The notes under the pieces: model-generated
Told to the model about the DNA's origin: nothing
What the model saw: only the letters and a program-made list of their open reading frames with translations
Database searches by the model: none
Translations under genes and position numbers: made by a program
Assembly: GCA_029233925.1 (NCBI GenBank)
Contig: JARGOX010000003.1
Span: forward strand, 151,542-215,541
Length of the DNA: 64,000 bases
Origin: Rhizobiaceae bacterium
GTDB taxonomy: Bacteria > Pseudomonadota > Alphaproteobacteria > Rhizobiales > Rhizobiaceae
Direction: 5' to 3'
In this document: positions 17,301-27,250 of the stretch, piece by piece
Layout of the letters: each line of letters begins with the position of its first letter
How positions within the stretch are numbered: position 1 is the first letter of the stretch

Positions 17301-19346
17301 TCAGATGTCCTTGACCAGCCGGAGTGCATCATAGATGGCGGCATGGGTATTGCGCGCGGAAACGGCATCCCCGATGCGGAACAGCTGAAATGTCCCGCCG
17401 TCATTGCGCCTGGTATCTTGCACCCGTCCCGCAATCAGCGCCGCATGATCCATCGCACCGCCATTGGAAGACAGGGGCTTGAGATCAAAATAGAGATCAT
17501 CCAGCGGCATTGTTCCATAGTTGACCACCACCTGATCAAATCGCGCTTCGTGTCTATGGTCACTGTAATCCGTGCCGATGGTCGCCTTCATCTTGTTGCC
17601 GTCGCGCGCAACATCCAGCAGGCGGCGGGCCATTGTGAAGGTCACATCCTTGTCCTGCAACGCGCGCATATAGGGCACCAGATTCATCGCCATGATTTCC
17701 GGCGCAAAGGTCCTGTCAGGCGTCATTATCTCGACCTTGGCGCCCGTATTGGCTGCAATTTCAGCGGCCTGGAGAGCCGGATGATCGCCCGCCTCGTCAT
17801 AAATCAGAATATGCGCCGCAGGCTTCACATCACCCGACAGAATATCCCAGCTTGAGACGACATGGGCCTGTTCGCCCTTGATCTCGAAGAGCTCCAAATT
17901 CGGCATGCCGCCGGTGGCAATGATGACAACATCCGGCTTCAGAGCCAACACATCATCCATTTCGGCCCAGCTGTTGTAGTGAAATTCAACGCCGCGTGCT
18001 TCACATTGCGCCACCCGCCAATCGATGATCGACATCATCTCGCGGCGTCGCGGCGTTTGCGCGGTCAGGCGAACCTGACCACCCGCCTCGGGCGCCGCTT
18101 CGAAGATTGTCACCGCGTGTCCGCGTTCGGCAGCAACGCGCGCCGCTTCCATGCCGGCCGGGCCGGCGCCGACAATGACCACCTTGCGACGGGTGGCCGC
18201 CGGCGCAATGTCGTGCGGCATGGTCAGTTCGCGGCCCGTTGCAGCATTGTGAATGCACAGCGCCTCGCCTCCCTGATAGATGCGATCAAGGCAATAGGTG
18301 GCGCCCACACAGGGGCGAATGTCATGCTCACGCCGCTCGATGATCTTTCGCACGATATGCGGATCGGCCATATGGGCGCGCGTCATGCCGATCATATCGA
18401 GCAGGCCGGTGGCCACCGCATGGCGGGCCGTGGCGACATCAGCAATGCGTGCCGCATGGAATGTCGGCAGGCCCGTCGCCTTTCGAACCGCACCGGCAAA
18501 ATCCAGATGCGGTGCACTGGCCATGCCCTGAACGGGGATCACATCAGTCATGGCCGGGTCGGTATGGATGCGCCCGCGTATGACATTGAGGAAATCCACC
18601 TGCCCGCAGGCCGCCAGGCGTTTGGATATTTCAATGCCCTCTTCCGGCGTAATGCCGCCTTTCTGGGCTTCGTCCGCCGTGTAGCGCAGACCGACAATAA
18701 AGTCATTGCCAACACGTTTGCGAATGGCATCCAGAACATCCATGGGAAACCGCATGCGGTTTTCCAATGTGTCCGCCCCATAGGGCCCGGTGAGATCATT
18801 GCTGAGCGGTGACCAGAATTGATCCAGCAGATGCCCGTAGACCTGCAATTCCATCCCGTCCATACCGCCTGCCTGCATGCGTTCAGCTGCATCCGCAAAA
18901 TCACCGATGATGCGCTCGATGTCCCAATCCTCGATCAGCTTGGGAAATGCCCGGTGGGCCGGTTCGCGATGTTTCGATGAAGAGACAGAGGGCAGCCAGT
19001 TCCCCTTGTTCCAGGTCGTGCGCCTGCCCAGATGGGTCAGCTGGATCATCACGGCACAGCCATGTTCATGGCAGGCGTCGGTGAGATTGCGGATCCACGG
19101 CACCACGGCATCTTCATAGGCAAGTATATTGTTGAAGACCGGCGGGCTGTCCTTGCTCACCGCTGCGGACCCCGCCGTCATGGCAAGCGCAACTCCCGCC
19201 TTGGCGCGCTCCGCATGATAGGCCGCATAGCGCTCCTTCGGCATACCGTCCTCAGGATAGGCCGGCTCATGACTGGTCGTCATGATGCGGTTACGCAGTG
19301 TGAGGTGTTTCAGTTGAAACGGCTGCAAAAGCGGGTCTTTTGACAT
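17301..19346 (-). CDS. StcD-like N-methylproline demethylase (flavin/Fe-S oxidoreductase)
   Basis: A 681-residue fusion of an old-yellow-enzyme-like FMN barrel (1-about 370) and an NAD(P)/FAD-binding part with [20 protein letters not shown] near residue 390. Between them the segment CVGATYC ... LCIHNAATG supplies Fe-S ligand cysteines. The N-terminus [18 protein letters not shown] and [20 protein letters not shown] match, from memory, rhizobial StcD, which demethylates N-methylproline in stachydrine (proline betaine) use; 2,4-dienoyl-CoA reductase and trimethylamine dehydrogenase are more distant relatives. The ATG at 19346 has GGAGGAG seven bases upstream. The racemase-family gene follows directly. 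No Rieske monooxygenase for the first demethylation is seen in the window. Confidence 0.85.
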   Translation of the reverse strand: MSKDPLLQPFQLKHLTLRNRIMTTSHEPAYPEDGMPKERYAAYHAERAKAGVALAMTAGSAAVSKDSPPVFNNILAYEDAVVPWIRNLTDACHEHGCAVMIQLTHLGRRTTWNKGNWLPSVSSSKHREPAHRAFPKLIEDWDIERIIGDFADAAERMQAGGMDGMELQVYGHLLDQFWSPLSNDLTGPYGADTLENRMRFPMDVLDAIRKRVGNDFIVGLRYTADEAQKGGITPEEGIEISKRLAACGQVDFLNVIRGRIHTDPAMTDVIPVQGMASAPHLDFAGAVRKATGLPTFHAARIADVATARHAVATGLLDMIGMTRAHMADPHIVRKIIERREHDIRPCVGATYCLDRIYQGGEALCIHNAATGRELTMPHDIAPAATRRKVVIVGAGPAGMEAARVAAERGHAVTIFEAAPEAGGQVRLTAQTPRRREMMSIIDWRVAQCEARGVEFHYNSWAEMDDVLALKPDVVIIATGGMPNLELFEIKGEQAHVVSSWDILSGDVKPAAHILIYDEAGDHPALQAAEIAANTGAKVEIMTPDRTFAPEIMAMNLVPYMRALQDKDVTFTMARRLLDVARDGNKMKATIGTDYSDHRHEARFDQVVVNYGTMPLDDLYFDLKPLSSNGGAMDHAALIAGRVQDTRRNDGGTFQLFRIGDAVSARNTHAAIYDALRLVKDI

Positions 19347-19688
19347 CCGCGACTCCTCCAATCTTCACAAGTGTCAGGCAAATTGACAAAGGTTTCAATT
19401 CAAACCCGGTGATCAATCACGATAGCACAAAAATCGCAAATTCAGTCAGGCTGGTCAGAGACAACATTTTGGGTCTCATTGGATACCACCAAGGAAATTC
19501 TGTTTTAAACACACTACTATTTTCGGACATTCCCCTTTAACGTATGGGTGCCTATTTCAAAAATCCTGTTCGCAGAACGAAACCTGGGAATCGAACGGTC
19601 CTGTCTTTGTGATGAATGTTGGTCAACGACCTCGTTTCATTGTTGATTGAAAAATTAAAATTTGCGCTTATTATTTCGGAGCATAACA
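19347..19688. other. AT-rich divergent promoter region
   Basis: These 342 bases between the StcD-like gene and the caspase-like gene are clearly richer in A and T than their surroundings and hold no convincing gene. They should contain both promoters. A TTGATT and a TTATTA about 19 bases apart (near 19645-19675) could be a weak promoter of the caspase-like operon. A short palindrome GTTC-GCA-GAAC lies near 19569; it lacks the spacing of a rhizobial LexA box. Confidence 0.4.
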
Positions 19689-22600
19689 ATGTTCAGCAAT
19701 ACTAAAATATATATAAATAATAACATATTTATACATAGATTTTTATTTGCATCATTGACACTAGCACTTTATCTTTCCTTGTTCATTCCTGCTTCCACAT
19801 TTGCACAACAAGCTGCGCATGTGGCCGCCGATACTGCACTCAATGTCCGCTCAGGCCCCGGCACAGAGTTTTCTGTTGTCAAAAAACTTGCCGCATCGCA
19901 AAGCGTCTTCATCCAGCAAAAAGACAACGGATGGGCCGCCATTTCGCTTGCAGCTCAGGATGCGCCGCTCGGTTGGGTATCAATGGATTTCCTCGATATT
20001 GCGCGTGCTTCACGGGACCTGCCGCGCGAAAATATTGCGCCAGCCGGTTCAGAAATTCAGATCAATGTGAATAGCATTACAAAGCTCAGAGGAATAAGAG
20101 CTTTTCCATCAAGCGGCTACGCTGTTGAGATGATTTATTTGGAAAACAGAGATGACTTTCGCCTGCACAGGCTCTCTAACGGCAAAATCATTCGCAACCT
20201 GACAAACATCGGCAACCGAATCGAAAGTCCACGGTATGACTTTGACGCATTCACGCCTCTTCCAGGAGGCAGGGTCGCAATTGCGGCCATCTTTCCGGAT
20301 ACGATCGACGCCGTCGGTTATCAGCTTGTTGAAATTGATCTGAACACATCTCAACAGAGCCCTTTCACAACAGCTGTATTCTCAGGGCAACCGTCTCTGA
20401 GCGAAGCCAACAGCCGCGGGCTGATTTTCGGCCACTTCCGGGATGGCTCGGAAAATGCGGAAAAGCTGTTTATCATTGACACAGAACGAAGGGACGTGCG
20501 TTTACTGAGTTTTTCCTTCCCTCGCACAACCTCTAAACAACCTTTGATTTCGGCCAGGCTTGTCAGCGATTCCATTGGAATTGTTGCGCTGGAAAAAGAT
20601 CTCATCGCAGTGAATCTGGAAATAGGTGAGATAGCCTGTCGATTGACCGCTGACCTGGGGTTTAGCAAGGCGGTGCTCGCCAGCGACAATCGCCATCTGC
20701 TGGCCTTGACCCGTGACGGCACTCTTCATTCATGCGATGTTGAGAGCGGCCGCGCAAAAGACATTCTGGTCGTCGATTCCGCCAAGTACCATTTGAGCAA
20801 TTTTAGTGACGGGCAACGTCCGGACTTTGGGTCTTCTTCTATAATACCCATGAGCAATCGATCGTTCTTTTTCTTCGGCCGCGCATTGAAAAGTGGTCAC
20901 ATGGGAATCCAGATAGACGAGACTGGAGGGATCGAAGAGGCAAGAGACTTTCAGATGCCCGGAAGTTGGCCGGCATTGAAAGGCGGATACGATGCATCCT
21001 CCTCTGACGAACGGTTCTTTGGAACAAATGGAAAGATTTTCTTTGTAAAAGATGGCACGCCAGAATTTGCCGGCAATTATCAGGCACGCGAATATATGCT
21101 GACGACCCTTGGCTCAAATTCGGCTCACGTAGTCAATGCGGAACAGATTCTGGATAATCGCAGAATTCAGACACGTCTGCGCCGTTGGGATATTGCCAAC
21201 GGCGAGCTTTCTGGCGAACTCTTGCATAGAAACTACTTTGGCTGGCTGCGCGACATTGATGTCGACAAAAACGGCACCAACTATTTGGATTTTCGCCGCG
21301 TTACCAGTATCGGCGATGCAACAAATGCAAAGCCAAACGTCCAGTTTGATACGCCCGCCTGTTCCCGAAACGTCAATCGCGCATGGAAGTCAAGTGGTGA
21401 GAGATCAGGACAAACGCTCATATTTGCGACAAACAAATGCGTTGTATTTGGACTGGTGGAGAACGGAAGCTATCGGTCGCACACACTGGCTCTTGCGCCA
21501 GCCAGTCATGATTTTGAAGGCGCGAAGACACCACACATCACGTCGTCGGACACGCGAGAGATTGTGGCTGTCGCCGCTGCCACGACGCCCTACCCATTTG
21601 CCACCAACCCTCAGCCGCTGCCCGACTATGCAAGCGGAACAATTCATCTGTTTGATGCCCGATCAGGTGAAAAATTGGCCGTCATCAACGAGCCCGGCAA
21701 ACACGTATCTGATATTAAACTCAGCCCCAACGGACATTATCTCGGATATTTGGCAGGTGGCGAAAGCGCCCTCAGTGAAATTGCAGTTGTTGTCAATACG
21801 CGCGACGGTTCACAGGTTCACCGCAAAGGGGTGAGTGCCACCGTTTTCAAATTTTTTGAAGTCAGTGACAAGGGCGACTACATCATCACAAATGGTAGTG
21901 AGGGCGCGGGTTTGATGTACACCAACTTCGAAAATGCGGCATCAGTCTCATTCGAAGGACCAGAGCTTTCCGAAGGAATGGCGTTTCAGATCCCGAAAAC
22001 AGAGCTGATTGCAGTACAATCGCGCAGAGGTGATCTGGAGATATGGAGTTCCATCGACGGCACGCTCGTTGCCACCTTTTACGCACTGAACGAGGACGAC
22101 TGGATCGTCATGCTCCCCTCCGGTTTCTTCAATGCATCTTCAGCGGAAGCCGCAGCGGCCATATCGGTGGCACGAGGGATTGAAGCGATATCTATCGAAA
22201 ATGTGTATGATGCTCTCTACCGACCTGATCTCGTACGCGCAGCACTACAGGGTGACCCCGATGGAATTCTGAAAGAGGCTACACGGGACCTTGATCTGGA
22301 TAGAATTTTGGCGACAGGCGTAGCACCGCGAATCGTTGACTTCAAAGCCTCAACGACAGTTCCAGGCGATATGGTAGAAGTATCACTGGTTGTGCAGATC
22401 GCCAGCGGCGGACTGGGCCGTATCGAGTGGCGCGTGGGCGACACAATGCAAGGCGTCACGGAACCACAGAATACCGAAAAATCCGGCACGCAGACATTCT
22501 CGCGAAAAATCTTTCTGCTTCCAGGGCAAAACACCCTGTCCGTGAGAGTCTACAACAGTGCGAATCTGATAGCCTCCGACCCGACAACGATCACAGTGCA

Positions 22601-23597
22601 ATCTGAGGCGACAGAAGTCGCGAACCCCAGACTGTACATGATCGCCGCAGGGGTGGATGACTACCTGGATTCGCGGCTGCAACTGACATACGCCGCAGGA
22701 GACGCCCGTGCGATTGCCGAGGCCGTCAGTCGCGCGGCAGAAGGTGTTTACGAAAGCGCCACAGTTACGGTTCTTACAGATTCAGAAGTCAGCAAAAGCG
22801 GGCTGGATGCAGCTTTCGCAGCCGTCTCGCAAACGGCTCGGCCGCAGGATACGTTCATCTTTTTTCTGGCTGGTCACGGCATCACAGAAAACGGGCGTTA
22901 CTACTTCATTCCACAGAATTTCCGTTATTCCGGAAAGAATGCTTTTGCCGAAAACGGTATCGGGCAAGACGCATTTCGTGACTGGTTGTCAAGCATTCCG
23001 GCCCGCAAATCGGTCATGCTCTACGACACCTGTGAAAGCGGAACATTGACCATGGACCCTGCGACCCGAGGGATGGAGGAACTGGCGGCGATTGAACGAT
23101 TGTCCAGAGCCATGGGCCGCACGATCATGACGGCCTCGACCGATACAGAACCCGCATTGGAAGGCTACAAAGGTCACGGCCTTTTTACCTACGCGCTGCT
23201 GGAAGCAATGGAAATGGGAGATGCCAATGATGATGGCGCTTTGGGCATTACAGAGTTGATCTCCTATGTAGACACCCGCTTGCCGATAATTTCCGACGAA
23301 GCTTTTGGCCATCGTCAGATACCTCAGTTCAGAAGTCAGGGTTCCACCTTTGTTGTCGGAGTGCCTGTCGTGACCGGCGTTGCCGAAAACGAGTTCTTTC
23401 CGCGCAGGTCCACCCATGTCGTCGTGCAGAAAACAGATGTTTTTGAAACCCGGGCCCAGGCAACTTCCATCCTGCAAACCTTGCAACCGGGTACCTCGGT
23501 GCGCGTCGTCGACACAGCCGATAATGTGGTCCTGATCGCCAAGGATGGCAAAAAATTGGGCTGGGTCGTTTCTGATGCGCTCGTCCAACTCAATTAG
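19689..23597 (+). CDS. Exported caspase-like (peptidase C14) protein with SH3 and beta-propeller regions
   Basis: A 1302-residue protein. Residues 1-40 form a signal peptide ending ASTFAQ. Residues about 44-103 are a bacterial SH3 domain (LNVRSGPGTEFSVVKKL ... GWVSMDFLD). Residues about 110-790 look like repeated beta strands of a WD/TolB-like propeller. A caspase-fold domain starts near residue 985 (LYMIAAGVDDYLDSRLQLTY); the catalytic dyad is H1063 in FFLAGHGITENG and C1115 in MLYDTCESGTLT. A second SH3-like domain ends the protein (VVVQKTDVFETRAQATSILQ ... GWVVSDALVQLN). The start is ATG 19689 with GGAG eight bases upstream. The first about 60 codons are strikingly AT rich. The papain-like gene follows after 13 bases, then the OmpA-like gene: an envelope protease operon. 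Confidence 0.88.
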   Translation: MFSNTKIYINNNIFIHRFLFASLTLALYLSLFIPASTFAQQAAHVAADTALNVRSGPGTEFSVVKKLAASQSVFIQQKDNGWAAISLAAQDAPLGWVSMDFLDIARASRDLPRENIAPAGSEIQINVNSITKLRGIRAFPSSGYAVEMIYLENRDDFRLHRLSNGKIIRNLTNIGNRIESPRYDFDAFTPLPGGRVAIAAIFPDTIDAVGYQLVEIDLNTSQQSPFTTAVFSGQPSLSEANSRGLIFGHFRDGSENAEKLFIIDTERRDVRLLSFSFPRTTSKQPLISARLVSDSIGIVALEKDLIAVNLEIGEIACRLTADLGFSKAVLASDNRHLLALTRDGTLHSCDVESGRAKDILVVDSAKYHLSNFSDGQRPDFGSSSIIPMSNRSFFFFGRALKSGHMGIQIDETGGIEEARDFQMPGSWPALKGGYDASSSDERFFGTNGKIFFVKDGTPEFAGNYQAREYMLTTLGSNSAHVVNAEQILDNRRIQTRLRRWDIANGELSGELLHRNYFGWLRDIDVDKNGTNYLDFRRVTSIGDATNAKPNVQFDTPACSRNVNRAWKSSGERSGQTLIFATNKCVVFGLVENGSYRSHTLALAPASHDFEGAKTPHITSSDTREIVAVAAATTPYPFATNPQPLPDYASGTIHLFDARSGEKLAVINEPGKHVSDIKLSPNGHYLGYLAGGESALSEIAVVVNTRDGSQVHRKGVSATVFKFFEVSDKGDYIITNGSEGAGLMYTNFENAASVSFEGPELSEGMAFQIPKTELIAVQSRRGDLEIWSSIDGTLVATFYALNEDDWIVMLPSGFFNASSAEAAAAISVARGIEAISIENVYDALYRPDLVRAALQGDPDGILKEATRDLDLDRILATGVAPRIVDFKASTTVPGDMVEVSLVVQIASGGLGRIEWRVGDTMQGVTEPQNTEKSGTQTFSRKIFLLPGQNTLSVRVYNSANLIASDPTTITVQSEATEVANPRLYMIAAGVDDYLDSRLQLTYAAGDARAIAEAVSRAAEGVYESATVTVLTDSEVSKSGLDAAFAAVSQTARPQDTFIFFLAGHGITENGRYYFIPQNFRYSGKNAFAENGIGQDAFRDWLSSIPARKSVMLYDTCESGTLTMDPATRGMEELAAIERLSRAMGRTIMTASTDTEPALEGYKGHGLFTYALLEAMEMGDANDDGALGITELISYVDTRLPIISDEAFGHRQIPQFRSQGSTFVVGVPVVTGVAENEFFPRRSTHVVVQKTDVFETRAQATSILQTLQPGTSVRVVDTADNVVLIAKDGKKLGWVVSDALVQLN

Positions 23598-23610
23598 GGT
23601 AAACTCTGTG

Positions 23611-25203
23611 ATGCCACACATTCTATCCGCCCAAATGCGCACCCTTTGCCTCGTCACGGCTGTTTTCTGGGGAGCGATCAATGCCCATGCGCAGGACACA
23701 AATCGACAGCGGCATGCAACGGGTCTGCTACTGGCCGAGCCTGAGGTCCTGGAGCAGTTTCCCAAGTCCCCAACCTATCGACTTTTTCTTCCCGAGACTG
23801 TCGATTTTTCCAGCCGCATGCCTGAAGTCGGAGATCAAGGTACCCAGGGATCCTGTGTCGGATGGGCGGTAGGATATGCTGCTCGATCATATTATCAATC
23901 CGCATCGAATGGGGTCTCTCTCAACTCCAACGATAATATTGCCTCTCCTGCATACATCTATGACACCATTCGTAGAAAAGGCTGTGATAGTGGTTCATTT
24001 ACCCATGAAGCTCTCGAGCTTTTGAAAACCGGCACAATGTCCCACGCCGACTATCCATATGATGATCAACTCTGCCGCCGGCCATCACCGCAGGAACAAC
24101 GTGCAGCGTCAGCTTTCACCATCAAGGATTGGCAGCGGATTGAGGTTGATAAGCCTGATCAAGTGAAGGGTGCATTGGCCATGGGGCATCCGGTAATCGT
24201 CAGCGCGCTTGTCGACGATACCTTCTTCCGTTTGGGCAGTCATGACATCTGGTTGCAGAGTGACGCCCCCGGTCCTGATGACGGAGGCCATGCAATCACC
24301 CTGGTGGGCTATGATGACCGCACGAGGACCTATAAATTCATAAATTCGTGGGGAAGCTACTGGGGAACCGATGGCTACGGCACAATGAGCTACGAAACAT
24401 TCAATGCTCGGGTAAGAGCCGCCTACAGAATAATACCCTTCGAAGACCCTGTGCTTCCCTACATTGATCCTCAGCCTGAGCCGGCACCTGATCCCGTCAA
24501 CCCCTCCGTTGAACTGCCTGTTTTTGAGTGTTCACGCTTAGAGACCGACAGTGAAAGTGGTTCGACCCGCAAAAAAATCACGGGCTTCGTTTCTTCGCGC
24601 GACGACCTCGACACGCTTCAGACTGATTTCGGCGCCGCGTTTCAGATCGATGTGAAGCTTCGCCCCTGGCCGCAATGTGAAGCACTTCTTATCGTGTCTG
24701 GAAGCAAGAACAGGATCAACGGTCTTATGGCACCCAGTCTTGCATTAGGACAAACAAGGTTCATGGAAGACGAGTTGCTTGTCATCGAGGCACAAATGCC
24801 GTCTTTTTCCGGGTATCTGCATCTTGCCTATTTTCAGGCTGACGGCTCGGTCGTGAACCTGCACCAGGCCGCCACATCACAATCACTTCAAACGCTGCTG
24901 CCGAACGAAACAATCATCATGGGCGACGGCAACGAAGGAAGACCAAAGTTTACGGTCTCGGGACCATTCGGCGCAGAGATGATATTGGCCATCGCCACCC
25001 GTTCGCCGCTTTTTTTGACGCCGCGTCCAGTCATCGAAACCGAAAGGGCGTTCTTAAGCGCGCTAAGGGCATCTACAATCAATTTCGAACAAACCGGTGG
25101 GCGATTTTACGCTGCCGCCGAGATACCAATTCAGACAGCAGCAGGAGGTTCAAACCCACAATGGATGCCACCACAATACGGACCGCAGTCACCGCTGCAA
25201 TAG
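23611..25203 (+). CDS. Exported papain-like (C1) cysteine protease
   Basis: A 530-residue protein with a signal peptide (hydrophobic segment RTLCLVTAVFWGAINAHAQ). The peptidase domain spans about residues 60-285: C82 in GTQGSCVGWAVGYAARS, H227 in DGGHAITLVGYDD and N245 in FINSWGSYWGTDGYG, the complete papain triad. The active-site start VGDQGTQGSCVGWA is the C1A form without an obvious long propeptide. A proline-rich linker (PYIDPQPEPAPDP) leads to a C-terminal domain of about 230 residues that I do not recognise and that seems beta rich. The ATG at 23611 has AGGG about ten bases upstream. It sits between the caspase-like and OmpA-like genes and overlaps the latter by 43 bases, so the three are one transcript. 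Confidence 0.87.
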   Translation: MPHILSAQMRTLCLVTAVFWGAINAHAQDTNRQRHATGLLLAEPEVLEQFPKSPTYRLFLPETVDFSSRMPEVGDQGTQGSCVGWAVGYAARSYYQSASNGVSLNSNDNIASPAYIYDTIRRKGCDSGSFTHEALELLKTGTMSHADYPYDDQLCRRPSPQEQRAASAFTIKDWQRIEVDKPDQVKGALAMGHPVIVSALVDDTFFRLGSHDIWLQSDAPGPDDGGHAITLVGYDDRTRTYKFINSWGSYWGTDGYGTMSYETFNARVRAAYRIIPFEDPVLPYIDPQPEPAPDPVNPSVELPVFECSRLETDSESGSTRKKITGFVSSRDDLDTLQTDFGAAFQIDVKLRPWPQCEALLIVSGSKNRINGLMAPSLALGQTRFMEDELLVIEAQMPSFSGYLHLAYFQADGSVVNLHQAATSQSLQTLLPNETIIMGDGNEGRPKFTVSGPFGAEMILAIATRSPLFLTPRPVIETERAFLSALRASTINFEQTGGRFYAAAEIPIQTAAGGSNPQWMPPQYGPQSPLQ

Positions 25204-25730
25204 GTTCCATCATTCTATCCATGTGCCTTGAGTCCAGCGCCTCTGCGCAAACTGTTCTGGACCATCCATCAACCGAAGAGATCATTAAGGCGCTCTCCCC
25301 GGCCGCGAGCAGATTGCTTGAGCGCAAGCCTGGCTCTCGCAGCCTGCGAGGCATCACTGTTGAACCATCGGCAACGACTGTTCCGGTAAGCATCAATCTG
25401 CGTGTCCAATTCGACTACGATAGAGCAACATTGACTGCAGAGGCGCAACAAACGCTGAATACATTGGGTAGCGCCCTCTCAAACGAGGAACTCGACGGCC
25501 TGAACTTTACAATAATCGGACACACGGACGCGAAAGGCCCAAACGCCTATAATCAGCAACTCTCTCAAAGACGCGCGCTGGCTGTGGTTGAATTTCTTGT
25601 AAAAAAGCAGGGACTTGAAGCGCGTCGACTGACCAGTAGAGGCAGAGGCGAGTTAGACCTTCTGATACCGGAGGATCCCGAAAACCCGGAAAACCGACGC
25701 GTGCAGATTGAAGCAAGACCAACCGACTGA
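25161..25730 (+). CDS. OmpA-family peptidoglycan-binding protein
   Basis: A 189-residue protein: signal peptide (residues 1-29, ending SASA), about 45 linker residues, then an OmpA C-like domain. The domain has VQFDYDRATLTAEAQQTLNT, the diaminopimelate-binding motif GHTDAKGPNAYNQQLSQRRA with conserved Asp and Arg, and ending RGELDLLIPEDPENPENRRV. There is no beta barrel and no lipobox cysteine at the cleavage site (one cysteine, C22, lies inside the hydrophobic stretch; a weak LxxC reading SMCLESSASA cannot be excluded). AGGAGG lies eleven bases before the ATG. It would anchor to the cell wall, and as the third gene of the protease operon could hold the two proteases at the envelope. Confidence 0.9.
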   Translation: MDATTIRTAVTAAIGSIILSMCLESSASAQTVLDHPSTEEIIKALSPAASRLLERKPGSRSLRGITVEPSATTVPVSINLRVQFDYDRATLTAEAQQTLNTLGSALSNEELDGLNFTIIGHTDAKGPNAYNQQLSQRRALAVVEFLVKKQGLEARRLTSRGRGELDLLIPEDPENPENRRVQIEARPTD

Positions 25731-25837
25731 GCAGCATACTGCCCACGCCACAGTTTTGCTGCACACAATGGGCTGACAACATTCAAGGCTAAAACCTATT
25801 GGGCGGCAGACTGTAATAGTATCGGTTATTTCGACAT

Positions 25838-25869
25838 TGCCGTGCCAACATTGCCACGGCAGACCTTTT
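25838..25869. terminator. Intrinsic terminator after the protease operon
   Basis: TGCCGTG and CACGGCA form a perfect 7-bp stem around a 10-base loop, followed by GACCTTTT. It lies between the end of the OmpA-like gene and the convergent small gene at 25884 and may serve both. Confidence 0.65.
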
Positions 25870-25883
25870 AACGAAACATGCAG

Positions 25884-26144
25884 CTAATCGGCCGTTGGCA
25901 AGCGCCGCATGGTGAACTCGATCTCGTCACCGGGCAGTTGGCGCCAGCTTTCAACCTCTGTCCAGTAAGCGGCTTTGGGCCATGATTTGAACCATTCCTG
26001 CGCCTTGTCGCGGGCATCGCTGCGCGGCAGGCGAAAGGTTTCGCGGACAAACGAATCACCTCTTGCCGCGCCCTTGTTCATGCGGCTCTTGCGGATATGT
26101 CTGCGCAGCCCTTCCATGGGCGGGGTTTTTGGAACGCGGTTCAT
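25884..26144 (-). CDS. Small conserved rhizobial protein, function unknown
   Basis: An 86-residue basic, tryptophan-containing soluble protein with no signal peptide. It begins MNRVPKTPPMEGLRRHIRKS and contains GDSFVRETFRLPRSDARDKA and WPKAAYWTEVESWRQLPGDE. I recognise it as a small protein that recurs in Hyphomicrobiales next to hemF, but it has no assigned function. The codon use matches the genome and the frame is not overlapped by another gene. It is divergent from hemF across 185 bases that contain a nested inverted repeat. Confidence 0.7.
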   Translation of the reverse strand: MNRVPKTPPMEGLRRHIRKSRMNKGAARGDSFVRETFRLPRSDARDKAQEWFKSWPKAAYWTEVESWRQLPGDEIEFTMRRLPTAD

Positions 26145-26174
26145 GATCGACCCCCTTATAAAAAAATAATAGGG

Positions 26175-26215
26175 CGGAAACGGGCCTTTGACCAGCCCGG
26201 ATTACGGCGTTTCCG
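26175..26215. promoter_or_regulatory. Nested inverted repeat upstream of hemF
   Basis: CGGAAACG (26175-26182) pairs with CGTTTCCG (26208-26215), and inside it CGGGC (26181-26185) pairs with GCCCG (26195-26199). The structure sits in the divergent promoter region between the small gene and hemF. It could be a regulator site or an RNA structure in the hemF leader; there is no T run. Confidence 0.45.
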
Positions 26216-26329
26216 GCAACGGGCATCGAAAATCATGCAAGGAATCCTTGCGAAGGCACGCGACGCTTATGGTCTCATTAACCAAGACCTGCTATTGAGT
26301 TTCGGGGATTATCACGGGGACAGAATTTG

Positions 26330-27241
26330 ATGGAAAGACCGGACCTTCCAGCCATCCATCCGGACGGGTTGGAAGAAAAAAAGGCCAAGGCGCGTATTTG
26401 GTTTGAAACATTACGCGATGCTATTTGCTCCATTTTTGAACAACTGGAAGATGACGTCACCGGACCTCTGGCTGACGATCCTGCGGGACGGTTTGTCCGC
26501 AAAAACTGGCTCCGCGATGAAGGTCGCGGCGGCGGCGGCACCATGTCGATGATGCAGGGCCGGGTCTTTGAAAAGGTCGGGGTTCATACATCCACTGTCT
26601 ATGGTGAATTTTCACCGGAATTTCGACAGCAGATGCCGGGCGCAGACAAGGATCCGAGCTTCTGGGCATCGGGCATTTCGCTGATTGCCCATCCGGTCAA
26701 TCCACATGTACCGGCCGTGCACATGAACACCCGCATGGTGGTGACCGCATCCCAATGGTTTGGCGGCGGCGCTGATTTGACGCCAGTTCTGGACGCGCGC
26801 CGGGTGCAGAGCGATCCGGATACCCAATTGTTTCACAAAGCCATGCAGGTGGCCTGTTCCAGGCACAAGATCGCCGATCATGCGCGCTACAAACAATGGT
26901 GTGATGAATATTTTCATCTCAAGCATCGCAATGAACCACGCGGTGTCGGCGGCATTTTTTACGATTGGCTCAAGTCCACCCCCGAAGAAGGCGGCTGGGA
27001 CGCCGATTTCGCCTTCACCCAGGATGTCGGCCGGGCCTTTACCGTTGCCTATCCGAAAATTGTTCGCAGCAATTTCAACACCCATTGGAATGAGGCTGAA
27101 CGCAACGAGCAATTGATTCGCCGCGGTCGTTATGTGGAATTCAATCTGCTTTATGACAGAGGCACGATTTTCGGCCTCAAGACAGGCGGCAATGTGGATT
27201 CGATCCTGTCGTCCATGCCGCCCGCCGTTCGCTGGCCATAG
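26330..27241 (+). CDS. hemF: Oxygen-dependent coproporphyrinogen III oxidase HemF
   Basis: A 303-residue enzyme of haem synthesis that uses O2 to convert two propionates of coproporphyrinogen III to vinyls. Family segments are [45 protein letters not shown] followed by [32 protein letters not shown], and [20 protein letters not shown] near the C-terminus. The histidine and aspartate ligands of HMNTR and GGGADLTP are present. The length equals E. coli HemF (299). ATG 26330 is preferred over the adjacent in-frame TTG; CGGGGACAG lies upstream. It is convergent with the nucleotidyltransferase gene and shares a terminator with it. Confidence 0.97.
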   Translation: MERPDLPAIHPDGLEEKKAKARIWFETLRDAICSIFEQLEDDVTGPLADDPAGRFVRKNWLRDEGRGGGGTMSMMQGRVFEKVGVHTSTVYGEFSPEFRQQMPGADKDPSFWASGISLIAHPVNPHVPAVHMNTRMVVTASQWFGGGADLTPVLDARRVQSDPDTQLFHKAMQVACSRHKIADHARYKQWCDEYFHLKHRNEPRGVGGIFYDWLKSTPEEGGWDADFAFTQDVGRAFTVAYPKIVRSNFNTHWNEAERNEQLIRRGRYVEFNLLYDRGTIFGLKTGGNVDSILSSMPPAVRWP

Positions 27242-27250
27242 TTGGATATA

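Noticed and set aside
19560-19600. GTTC-GCA-GAAC as a LexA (SOS) box of the caspase-like operon
   Set aside because: Rhizobial LexA boxes are GTTC-N7-GTTC direct repeats; this is a short palindrome with other spacing.
19689-25730. Phage-defence (CBASS/Avs-like) caspase island
   Set aside because: All three products carry signal peptides and so act outside the cytoplasm; no nucleotidyl cyclase, NTPase sensor or reverse transcriptase is near.
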